A DNA stretch of 64,000 nucleotides from Anastatus disparis (Eukaryota; Arthropoda; Insecta; Hymenoptera; Eupelmidae): contig JAFFSR010000366.1 of the NCBI GenBank assembly GCA_017163975.1, positions 241,001 to 305,000 on the forward strand. Reading direction: 5' to 3'. Within the stretch, counting starts at the first letter, position 1, and the number at the start of each line of letters is the position of its first letter. Position numbers and translations under genes: made by a program. Shown here in pieces: positions 44,350 through 54,424 of this stretch. The notes beneath the pieces are model-generated. The model ran no database searches. It saw only the letters and a program-made list of their open reading frames with translations, and was not told the DNA's origin.

Positions 44350-46060
44350 CAAACTAATGTATTTTTTTTCTGAAACTTTGCAATAACTTTCCGTGAACAT
44401 TAATATATCCTTCCTGTAATATTCTGTGAAAGGCTGCAAAAAGTTTGAATAGAATTTTCCGCAAAATGTTACTACAAGCTTCCTTCAACATGCAAAGTAA
44501 ACTTCCAAATAACATTCGGATATAACTTTTCGGAAGCTTACTGGAAGCTATCTTGTAATATTCCATTTGGCCCTCATGGAATATTACATGTAAGCTTCCT
44601 TGAACCTTCCGTAAGGCTTACATAAAAGATTCCAATGAAATCTTCCTGAAACTTTTATTTAGCTTCCGAAAAGCTTACAGGAAATCTTCCTGATAAGTTA
44701 CTGGTAACCTTTCGTAAACAATAAAATATTTTTCCTATAACATTCCACGGAAGGCTGCAGAAAGTTTGAATGGAATCTTGCACAAAATATTACCGGAAGC
44801 TTCCCGCAAGATATAATATAATCTTCCGAATAACGTTTCTATAATATTGCATGTAATCTTTCAGAAAGCTTACTGGAAGCTATTTTGTAATGTTTCATTT
44901 AGCCCTCATGGAATATTACATGTTAGCTTCTCTGAACCTTCCGTAAAGCTTATATAAAAGATTCCAATGGAAGCTTCCCAAAACTTTCATTTAGCTTCCG
45001 AAAAGCTTACAGAAAATCTTCCTGATAAGTTACTGGTAACCTTTCGTAAACAATAAAATATTTTTCCTATAAAATTCCACGGAAGGCTGCAGGAAGTTTA
45101 AATGGAATCTTGCACAAAATATTACCGGAAGCTTCCTGCAAGATATATTGCAATCTTCCAAATAACGTTTCTGTAATATTGCATGTAATCTTTTTGGAAG
45201 CTTGCTGGAAGCTATTTTGTAATGTTTCATTTCGCCCTCATGAAATATTACATGTTAGCTTCTCTGAACCTTCCGTAAAGCTTACATGAAAGATTCCAAT
45301 GGAAGCTTCCTGAAACTTTCATTTAGCTTTCGAGAAGCTCACAGGGAATCTTCCTGACAAGTTACTGGTAACCTTCTGTAAACATTGAAATATTTTTCTT
45401 GTAACATGCCGTGGAAGGCTGCAGGAAGTTTGAATGGAATCTTCCACAAAATATTACTGGAAGCTTCCTGCAAGACATAATGTAATCTTCCGAATAACGT
45501 TTCTGTAATGTTACATGTAATCTTTCTGGAAGCTTACTGGAAGCTATTTTGTAATGTTACATTAAGCCCTCGTGGAATATTACATTTCCTGAACCTTCCG
45601 TAAAGCTTATATGAAAGATTCCAATGGGAGCTTTCCGAAACTTTTATTTAGCTTTCGGGAAGCTTACAAGGAATCTTTCTGACAAGTTACTGGTAACCTC
45701 CCGTGAACATTGAAATATTCTTCCTGTAACATTCCGTTGAAAGCTGCAGGAAGTTTAAATGGAATCTTCCACAAAATATTACTGGAAGCTTCCTGCAAGA
45801 TATATTGCAATCTTCCAAATAACGTTTCTGTAATATTGCATGTAATCTTTTTGGAAGCTTACTGGAAGCTATTTTGTAATGTTCCATTTAGCCCTCACGG
45901 AATATTACATGTAAGCTTCCCTGAACCTTCCGTAAAGCTTACATGAAAGATTCTAATGGAAGCTTCTCGAAACTTTCATTTAGCTTCCGAGAAGCTTGCT
46001 AGGAGCTTACATTGGAATCTTTCTCGAATCTTTCGATGGAAGCTTCCCGAATCTTTCGTG
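44350..46060. repeat. 332-bp tandem array, five units
   Basis: GCCCT(C)A/CG marker at 44570, 44902, 45234, 45566 and 45891: three steps of 332 and one of 325. Units hold TGGAAGCTTACTGGAAGCTA and GGAAGCTTCC words. Confidence 0.9.
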
Positions 46061-46628
46061 CTATGTGGGATATTTGAAAGCAACAATTAAACAGACATAT
46101 AAATCTTTCATAAAATATTTATGAAATATTTTCAAGCCAAATTTGAAATGTTTCACAAATTTTTTATTGAAACATTGTTGAAAGTTCGCTATATTCGCCT
46201 GTGCAATGGCAAATCAATATTTCTCTGAAAGATTTATGAAAGATTTCATCAAGATTTTCGGTTAATATTTTTAATGAATATTAAAGAAATATTGATATAA
46301 TATTGCATTGCAACGTTTGGAAACCAACATAAATCTTTCATGAAATGTTTATGAAAGATTTAAAGTTTATTTCAGGAAACATTATTTAATATTATAACGC
46401 ATTACACTTCTACATTAATTGCATATCCACATTTCTTATAAAGTCGCATTTACATAAATTGTAATTATGAAACATATTTTTATTACATGATACTATATAA
46501 TATTATAATTCATTATACATATACATTGATACATATCCGCACACATGTTTTCCATTTATTTATTAGTCGCATTTACATTGTTACAAGATAAGCACTGCGT
46601 GTCTTTGCACGAAGCAGCTGGCTTTTGC

Positions 46629-46730
46629 CTTATATACTAACTAAGGTCTCCTGGAGGAGTGGTTGGAACCGCTTGGGGACAAAACGTGCATTCAACGCGC
46701 GTCCTCCTATCGGTGGAACTGGAAATCAAA
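46629..46730 (+). other. Non-satellite core of the outer array
   Basis: CTTATATACTAA, then CGCTTGGGGACAAAACGTGC and CGCGCGTCCTCCTATCGG. CGTGC and GCGCG, flanked by GGGGAC and GTCCTCC, could pair into a hairpin with an ATTCAA loop. Upstream GTCGCATTTACAT is also shared with the 54 kb core. Confidence 0.6.
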
Positions 46731-47723
46731 AATCTTGCAAATGAATATTGTTGAAATATTTCAAGAAAATATTTCTAAAAGTTGCAATTAAAGATTTCTA
46801 AAATCTTTCATTGCAACATTATCGCCATCAAACAAATCTATCATGAAAGATTATTGAAATATTTCAGTAATATTTGCACAAATATTTCAAGGAAACCTTT
46901 ACGAAATGTTAATTAAATATTACATTACACTGAAAAAAATAGAATCTATAACCAATGAGAATCCGCTTGGTGGTAGAAGATTTTCGTTTGGTTTTAAGCC
47001 ATAGTAGAATTCCGCTTTACTCAAAAGGAAAACCTGCTTTAATGATATCGACTTCCTTCTAATAGATATTCTACTACCACCTAGCAGAAATATTTTTGAA
47101 GCAACTAAACTTTAAAAAAAATTAAATCTGCATCCACCAAGAGGAAAACTAGTATATTTTATATAAATAATAATCTAAAAATTCCATTTGAAATTTTTTA
47201 ATTTAATTTTTATTTGAAATTATTGAATATATATCTCTCTAACTACGTAAGCATTAGCTTACATGTTCTTATTCATATGATTCAAGTAAAAAAATTGATC
47301 ATTTTTAAGAAATTTATTATTTAAATAATTAATAATATATATTTATTTATAAAACAATATAATTTTTTCCATCAACAAATTGAATCTTATGCATTATTTT
47401 CTCGCTGTACAATTCTTTAAAGCAGCATGTAACATATTCATTTTCCGTTTCTACCTAATGCGCATGAACATGCTCATTGAAACCTAAAAAATTCCATTTT
47501 TTTCATATTAAATAAATATTTTCATTTCCATCATATTTAAATATATAAATCATTTCTACGAAAACAGGTGGAATATCAATATTTTCCTAACATAAAAAGA
47601 GACCTGGTTTAAATACGATTCCGTTTTCCTCAAACCATTTTAATATAAATGTCGATAATTATCTCGAGAATTAAAAGTTTATTTGAATTTTTGAAATTCA
47701 GGTAAAGAACTCAAAGATTGCGT

Positions 47724-48069
47724 CTAACGGGATGTCGGAGCTGCAGCAATCGAGTTTTGCTTTTTTTATTTTATCAATATCTTTTTGAATTAATAAATTT
47801 AACAAATATAATGACTTGTCCGCACTAAAGCTATATTAACACAATAATTTTTGTTAAAAGAGACCTGGTTTAAATACGATTTGGACTTGTTTTTTTATGA
47901 GATTGGATTGGAAATTAGATACTGAACTCGACAAACCTAACCTTAAAATACGATACATTGAAAGTTTTTATTATAACTTTGTATGTATAATATTTTGGTG
48001 GATTTCTTGAGTTGTCCGCATTAGAGTTTAATCTTACAAATTTTTTCTTTGTAGCAAAAAAACTCGATT
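47724..48069 (-). mobile_element. TTAA MITE, family 2 copy C (reverse, decayed)
   Basis: GATGTCGGAGCTGCAGCAAT at the left and the complementary left-end region TTTTTTCTTTGTAGCAAAAA at the right; internal TTGTCCGCACTAAAGCTA. Interrupted by a short AGAGACCTGGTTTAAATACG block. Left TTAA decayed to CTAA. Confidence 0.65.
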
Positions 48070-48072
48070 GAA

Positions 48073-49085
48073 CTTAAAGGTCCATAAACAATGTTTTTTT
48101 TTTATTGAATTCTTAACCGAAAAAGTATAAGCAAGAGTAATTGATTTTTTTACATAAAGATAGAGGTAAATTAAATTTATTTTTTGAGAATTCACCGTAA
48201 GAAATAGAAACTCTATGTTTTGCTTCAAAGCACATACACCAAGTGTTAATTATTGGTCCTATCTTTATAAATTAATCTACGTAATGTAATAAATAATGGT
48301 GTTTCGGTTTCAAAGGATCGTTTGGAAATAATTTTAATCTTAAACCTAAATATTTTTTATCAATGATTTTAAATACGGTAGCAGCTCAATTTCAATTTGT
48401 TTCGAAAAAATTATATCTATAATTTCTGTCATTATGAAAAACCATTTCCAGCTTTCTGTATCTTCTGGTATAAGATCATCTATTAAAAAGGGGCCGAACT
48501 ATCTGTCTTTGTCTAATAGCGTTTTTCATTATTTATGTAAATACTATCCAGTATAACAAGAAAAAAATAGCAGCCCCCGCTAGATATTAGTATAATAAGT
48601 AAATTTTGTAATAACAACCAAATTTTTTCACTGCGTAGTTTTTGAATAATTAGAGACCTACCAAAAAAAGATAGGTTATATTCTAGATTGCTAGTAGGTC
48701 TCTAATTAGTCAAAAACTATGCGGTAAAAAATTTGGTTGTTATTACAAAATTTACTAATTATACTAATATCTAGCGGGGGCTGCTATTTTTTTCTTGTTA
48801 TACCGGATAGTGTTTACATAAATGATGAAAAACGCTATTAGACAAAGACAGATAGTTCGGCCCCTTCTTAACAACGGTAAATACAAAATTAAAGTTTGTC
48901 ATTTTCGTGCGTACCATAATTAAAATTGTTTCTAATGTAATACCTGTTACTTCTATTATATTTTTAAATAATAAAGATATATCATATCTGAGAAACAACA
49001 TTTGAACATCATTCAAAATGTCATGCATAATATCTGCACTCATATTCTCAGTAACATGATAATTATCTAAAATATAAAAATACAT
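48073..49085 (-). pseudogene. Decayed transposase of the KPKHH..HY family
   Basis: From 49085 the frame reads NYHVTENMSADIMHDILNDV and RYDISLLFKNIIE. After the TTAA MITE at 48871-48483 it resumes with IPEDTESWKWFFIMTEIID, shifts frame at about 48370, then reads LKLFPNDPLKPKHHYLLHYV, a TAG-type break at 48262-48260 region, then KIGPIINTWCMCFEAKHRV. The motifs HVTEN..DIMHD, LFP..PLKPKHH..HY and FEAKH are signatures of a repetitive transposase-like family widespread in arthropods and cnidarians (from memory). At least one insertion, one frameshift and one stop make it dead. It gives the 46928-49326 element its coding identity. Confidence 0.75.
48483..48871. mobile_element. TTAA MITE, family 3 copy B
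   Basis: TTAA both sides; CCGAACTATCTGTCTTTGTC and its complement at the ends; 389 bp. It interrupts the transposase pseudogene, so it is younger than the host element. Confidence 0.85.
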
Positions 49086-50024
49086 TCTGATGTAACGAAT
49101 TCTAAATGATGTAAAAAATTTCTTTATGGTTTTTATTAATAAATATATATTCTCTAAATTCTAATAGAATTCTTCTTGAAGATAGAGGATTTTCTGCTAG
49201 AACCCAGATTACTGCGATTTCGCAGGATGATTATAGTTATTAAGTACAACTAGATTTCTATTTGATTCAAGAACTGAAAATCAAATAGATTTTTCCTGTT
49301 ACTCCTAGTTTCTATTTTTTTCAGTGTATCATTCGAACATCGATAAAAATATTTCATAAAAGATTTAAGTGAAATTTCAACTTTATTTCAGAAAATCAAG
49401 ATTATATTATAATTCTACTTATAATTATCTATTATTTCACAGAAATATTTCTTAAAAATTTGATAGAATGTTTTACAAATATTCCGCTAAATTATTCGGA
49501 AATCGCTTATGTGAAATCTTTGGTAAATCTTTCAAAAATATTTCTAAGAGATGCTACACTGAGAGAAAATTCATGCTAATAGAGCATGCGAACTGCCATC
49601 TATGCGAGCATATAAAACATTGATACAAATATGACAAGCGTGAGAAGCTCTATTAGTATTGGATTACCTTATACTAAAAAAGATGGTATGGAGAGTAACT
49701 AAAGCATGAACGGCATTCACTGATGACTCGCGTGGTATACTTCGATGGCTCCCCACTCACATATCCTTTGTTTGCTTGAGTTGCCTTCTCTTTTGGGTAG
49801 CGACGCGAACAAACACGGCAGGTTTATATCCAAAATCATGTCGCAAATTTCGTAAACGTCTTTTTTTTCTTTTCTTTTCTTTTTTTATGAGGGAAGAGAC
49901 ATTATAAATATAATCTGTTAAATTTTATAACTATCAATAATTAATTTTTAACTTAAAATTTAATTATTTTAAACAGCTGGGGGGCAGATGAGCATGTACG
50001 ATTTTACGCCAGAGATGTTTCGAA

Positions 50025-50098
50025 GTAGCGTTGGTCTAGTACGTAACTTTTGCGCTTTTCTTTTGGAGTACGCGTGTTCAACTCTCGGCTAGAGTTAC
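50025..50098 (+). ncRNA. tRNA-like Pol III unit, left arm
   Basis: 74 nt from GTAGCGTTGGTCTAGTACGT to CTAGAGTTAC, followed at once by eight T (terminator). Box A-like TGGTCTAGTACG and box B-like TGTTCAACTC at tRNA spacing. The acceptor and anticodon stems do not form a good cloverleaf, so it is a tRNA-like relic or a specialised Pol III gene. Confidence 0.45.
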
Positions 50099-50689
50099 TT
50101 TTTTTTAATTTTTTTTTTATTGTTTTAATATGTTTTATTCCTTTTTATATTTATTTTTTTTTAGATTTTGTATTTTTTTAATAATTTTAAAATTTAATTT
50201 TTCACAAGTACGCTCGTTTTTTTCAGTGAAAATTTTTTAAAAATAAATTATTCTTTATAGGTAGTAATTACAAATATTTATAAATAAATAATAGTGATGT
50301 TTATTTTATAATAGTATAGTTTATTTTATAATAGTATAGTTTAATTTATTTATAATTTAGTTTATAAAATTTACAATAAATTACAATAAATAAATAAAAC
50401 TGAGGTATTATTATTTATGTTATAATATATATTGTATATTGAAATATGTTTATAAAGACAAAATTGAACTATATTATTGTAAACATCACTATTATTTATT
50501 TATTAATATTTTAAATTATTTTCTATATGAAATAATTTATTTAAAAATATTAATAAAAAAACGAGCATACTTTAAGTAACTTGTGAAAAAATAGATTTTA
50601 AAATTAATAAAAAAATAGAAAATAAAAAAAATATAAATAAAAAAAAGCAATAAAAACTATTGAAATAATAAAAAAAAAGTTTAAAAAAA

Positions 50690-50763
50690 GTGGTTCTAAC
50701 CAAGAGTTGAACTCGCGTACTCAAAAGGAAAAGCGTGAACGTTACGCACTAGACCAACGCTAC
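50690..50763 (-). ncRNA. tRNA-like Pol III unit, right arm
   Basis: The better-preserved copy: GTAGCGTTGGTCTAGTGCGT at the start, GAGTTCAACTC as box B (a 4-bp T stem forms), 74 nt long, then a T-run terminator on the minus strand. Convergent with the left-arm copy. Confidence 0.5.
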
Positions 50764-51426
50764 TTCGAAATATCTCTGGCGTAAAATCGTACATGCTCAT
50801 CTGCCCCCCAGCGGTTTAAAATAATTAAATTTTAAGTTAAAAATTAATTATTTAAAGTTAAAAAGTTTAACAGGTTATATTTATAACGTATCTCCCTTCA
50901 TAAAAAAAAAGAAAAATAAAAGATTCACGCTACGAAAATACGTTAACGAAATTTGCAACATGATTTTGGATATAGACCAGCCGTGTTTGCTCGCGTCGCC
51001 ACCCAAAAGAGGAGGCGACTTGAGCAATAGAAGAATGCCATAGTTAGCAGTAAAGAAAGAATAGTGGACAATCCACATTTACTTCCTTCACTAGTGAGTT
51101 ACTAAAGCATGTAAACAAACAGTTTTTGGATAGTACAAACCTCGTAAGAGTAGATGGCGCTGTTATGAAAGCATAGGATATTACTTACTAACTTTGGATA
51201 CGTAAACTAAATGCTCTATTGGCATGAATTTTCTCTCAGTGTAGTGAAATATTTTAACGAAATTTTTTCGTATTTTCTTAGAAGTCGAGAATCTTGCAAA
51301 GTAATATTGTGAAAAGGTTTATAAAATATTTTGTAAATTTTTATTTGAAAGCCTGCAACAATATTTCGTTGAAAGATTTCTTGAAATGTTTTGAAATATT
51401 TCACTGAAATTTTTTTGCTGTGTGGA

Positions 51427-51772
51427 ATGTGAAATATTCCGCGAAGCTTTACAGAATCTTTCATAAAAGATTTTAGTAAAAAGTTTTAACAAAATTTTGA
51501 GTGGGCTTTAGGAGATAAATATAATAAAATATTGTTGAAGAATTTATGAAATATTTCAGTAAGCCTTATTTAAAATTTCTTGACAGTATTTCATTGAAAT
51601 ATTTCTGAAAAGTTTAATAAAAAGTTTCATAAATATTTCAGATGCTGATCCACTTATGGTCGATATGAAATATTACATAAAGCTTTACCAAATCTTTCAT
51701 AAAAAATCCAGTGAAATGTTTCAACAATATTTTGAGTCGGCTTTGAGAAATTAAAAATTTCGCAAAGCAATA
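51427..51772. repeat. ~235-bp repeats of GAAATATT words
   Basis: GAAGCTTTACAGAATCTTTC at 51438 and AAGCTTTACCAAATCTTTC at about 51678 mark two units. The series resumes after the inserted element (55315-55440: CAGGAAGCCTTATTTGAAAG). Confidence 0.6.
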
Positions 51773-52018
51773 CCCACATAGCATGAAATAAAACAGTGAA
51801 ACATTTCAAAATCTTTCAGTGAAAGATTTCTTAGAAATATTTTATAAATATTGTTGAAATATTTCGTAGCAAGATATAACGAACGAATAAAAAATCTTTC
51901 AATGAAATCTTTCAGCAATATTACAGTAATATTATATTGAAATATTTCATGAAATCTCGATGAAATATTACAAACAATATTTCATAAATCTTTCAACAAT
52001 ATGTCTCTGCAAGATTAT

Positions 52019-52877
52019 TGGTTAACTAATATTACAATGAAAGATTGCTGAAAGCTTTTAAAGAAAGTTTTCACGAAAAATGATTAAAACATTTATGAAA
52101 GATTTCTCACAGGCGTTCTCCTAGCTGTACCTCGAAAACTTTACGCAATCTTTCATAAATCTTTTATGCAACATTGCAAGGAAATATATTAGCGATCTTA
52201 CAGAGAAGGCGTCACGGAATATTTCATAAATCTTTCAACAATATTTCACTGCAAGATTATTGGTTTACTTAGACTGCGATAAAAGATTGTTGGAAGATTT
52301 GATTGAAATCTTTCAGGAAACATGTTTGAAAGATTTATGCAGGATTTCTCCCATACGTTTCCCTTACTGTACCTCGAAACCTTTACGCAATCTTTTACAA
52401 ATCTTTGATATAATATTGCAACGAAACGTAGTAGCAATCTTACAAAGAAGGTTTGACGGAATATTTCATGAAATCTTTCAACAATATTTCTCTGCAATAT
52501 TTATGGTTTACTTAGACTGCGATGAAAGATTGTTGGAAGCTTTCATCGAAATCATTCAGGAAACATAATTGAAAGATTTATGAAAGATTGCTCCTGAGCG
52601 TTCTCCATGCTGTTCCCAAAAATCTTGACGCAAAATTTCATAAATATTTCATGTAATATTGCAAGGAAATATAGTAGAAATCTCTCAAAGAAAGCTTCAT
52701 GGAATATTTTATAAAATCTTTCAACACTATTTCTCTGCGAGATTTTTTGTTTACTTAGACTACAACGAAAGATTGTTGGAAGCTTTCATAGAAATTTTTA
52801 AGGAAACCTGTTTGAAAAATTTATAAAAGATTTCTCCCCAGTGTTCTCCATGCTTCAGCCAAAAACCTTCATACTAT
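52019..52877. repeat. 243-bp tandem array
   Basis: TGGTT(T/A)AC marker at 52019, 52261, 52504 and 52747 (steps 242, 243, 243). Units contain TTTACTTAGACTGCGAT and CGTTCTC or CGTTTCC. Confidence 0.85.
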
Positions 52878-53900
52878 CTTTCATAAATCTTACATGAAAG
52901 ATTTTTAAAACTGTGGTAATTTTGCAATGAAAAATTGTAGAAATCTTTTATAAATATTTTCTTGAAATATTACTGTCAATGTTGCTAAAATCTTTCATAA
53001 ATCTTTCATGAAAGATTTTTGTAACTCTGATAATCTTGCAATGAAAGATTGCAGAAATATTTCATAAATATTTTCTTGAAATATTACTGTAAATGTTGCT
53101 GAAATCTTTCATAAATCTTTCATGAAAGATTTTTAAAACTGTGATAATGTTACAATGAAAGATTGTGGAAATCTCTAATAAATATTTTCTTGAAATATTA
53201 CCGTAAATGTTGCTGAAATCTTTCATAAATATTTCATGAAAGATTTTTGTAACTCTGATAATCTTGCAATGAAAGATTGCAGAAATATTTAATAAATATT
53301 TTCTTGAAATATTACTGTAAATATTGCTGAAATCTATCATAAATCTTTCATGAAAGATTTTTAAAACTGTGATAATCTTACAATGAAAGATTGTGAAAAC
53401 CTTTAATAAATATTTTCTGGAAATATTACCGTAAATAATGCTGAAATCTTTCATAAATCTTTCATAAAAGATTTTTAAAACAGTGATAATCTTGCAATGA
53501 AAGATTGTGAAAACCTTTAATAAATATTTTCTGGAAATATTACCGTAAATAATGCTGAAATCTTTCATAAATCTTTCATAAAAGATTTTTAAAACAGTGA
53601 TAATCTTGCAATGAAAGATTGTGAAAATCTTCAATAAATATTTTCTTGAAATATTACCGTAAATATTTCTGAAATCTTTCATAAATCTTTCATGAAAGAT
53701 TTTTGTAACTCTGATAATCTTGCAACGAAAGATTGTAGAAATATTTTAGAAATATTTTCCCGAAATATTACTGTTGATATTGCTGAAATCTTTCATAAAT
53801 CTTTCATGAAAGATTTTTATGATAGTTACAATATTGCAATGAAAGATTTATTTGATTGCTTAAATCTGGCCATGATATATTGTGTAAATATTTCTTCGAA
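52878..53900. repeat. 114-bp tandem array, about nine units
   Basis: CTTTCATAAAT (or a variant) at 52878, 52992, 53106, 53220, 53334, 53448, 53562, 53676 and 53790, every step exactly 114. Minus strand stays open for 206 codons as 38-residue repeats because 114 is a multiple of three. Confidence 0.95.
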
Positions 53901-53993
53901 ATGATTTAGAAATATTGTTAAAATATTTCAGAAATCTTTCAATGAAATATTTTTAGAAGTTATTTTTCTACAACAATTGAGTTTCCTAATCAT

Positions 53994-54070
53994 GCCGATA
54001 GGAGGACGCGCGTTCAATGTGCGTTTTGTCCCCAAGTGGTAAGAGGATAGCTGACTTACTATATAAGGCA
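53994..54070 (-). other. Non-satellite core, reversed
   Basis: Minus strand: GCCTTATATAGTAAG, then ACCACTTGGGGACAAAACGC and GCGCGTCCTCCTATCGGC. Best match to the core at 46629-46730. Upstream (54290-54240) the shared CATATCCGCA and TAAAGTCGCATTTA motifs are also present. Confidence 0.65.
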
Positions 54071-54090
54071 AAAGCTCTGATTAGTGTATA

Positions 54091-54218
54091 TGGTCAATGT
54101 CCCAATCGCTACTCACGAACCTATTACTAACCGCTCAATGTTATTTAGATACGAAAAAAATTTTTTAACAATGAGCGGCTAGTAATAGGTTCGTGAGTAG
54201 CAATTGGGACATTGACCA
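54091..54218. mobile_element. 128-bp palindromic MITE with TA duplication
   Basis: TGGTCAATGTCCCAATCGCT at the left and its near-perfect complement at the right; halves pair for about 52 bp. TA at 54089-54090 and 54219-54220. Confidence 0.8.
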
Positions 54219-54361
54219 TACGTGCTCAGCGCTTATCTTATCCAATATAAATGCGACTTTATAAGTGAATGTAAAATTATGTATGCGGATATGTATTTCA
54301 TGTAGAAGTATAATGTATCACAATATAATATAGTATCATGTAAATAAAAACTATAAGTGAA

Positions 54362-54424
54362 TATATGTGTGTGTGTGTGTATGTGTGTGTGTGTATGTGT
54401 ATGTGTGTGTGTATGTGTATGTTA
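54362..54424. repeat. (GT)n microsatellite
   Basis: GTGTGTGTGTATGTGTGTGT tract with TA interruptions. Confidence 0.9.

Larger units (their letters stand above)
41494..46069. mobile_element. CCCACATAGCA element with GGAAGCTTCC arrays (4.6 kb)
   Basis: CCCACATAGCACTGAAGCTT at the left, GTGCTATGTGGG at the right. The outer array's own unduplicated copy at about 41145 (TTATTATATATTTGAAAGC) is an empty site, showing a 2-bp (AT or TA) duplication. Contains a ~245-bp array at 41500-42330, a unique core at 42594-42690, a TTAA MITE at 42905-43284, a diverged ~468-bp duplication at 43300-44060 and a 332-bp array at 44350-46060. Confidence 0.85.
46928..49326. mobile_element. CAC..GTG transposon with TA duplication and dead transposase
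   Basis: CACTGAAAAAAATAGAATC at the left, CTATTTTTTTCAGTG at the right, TA on both sides. Carries the transposase remnant 49085-48073, a TTAA MITE in it (48483-48871) and a family 2 MITE fragment (47724-48069). The phrase AGACCTGGTTTAAATACGAT occurs twice (47608, 47860). Confidence 0.8.
49557..51241. mobile_element. CAC..GTG foldback with TA duplication, carrying tRNA-like units
   Basis: CACTGAGAGAAAATTCATGC at the left, GCATGAATTTTCTCTCAGTG at the right, TA on both sides. Inner arms 49780-50110 and 50685-51030 are inverted copies (AAAATCATGTCGCAAATTTC and its relative), separated by 570 bp of AT-rich DNA. Each arm contains a 74-nt Pol III-like unit. Confidence 0.85.
40824..51426. mobile_element. 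Outer CCACATAGCA element (GAAATATTT words), heavily nested
   Basis: TCCACATAGCATAAAATATT at the left and TTGCTGTGTGGA at 51415-51426 could be its ends; no convincing target duplication. The array unit is about 343 bp (CGC(A/C)TGTGCAATG at 40928, 41271 and 46193). Inserted are 41494-46069, 46928-49326 and 49557-51241; without them about 2 kb remain. The right boundary is uncertain because related ~235-bp repeats continue to 55440. Confidence 0.5.

Noticed and set aside
53062..53682. 206-codon minus-strand frame of 38-residue repeats
   Set aside because: Product of a 114-bp palindromic-word array; no evidence of selection on the protein.
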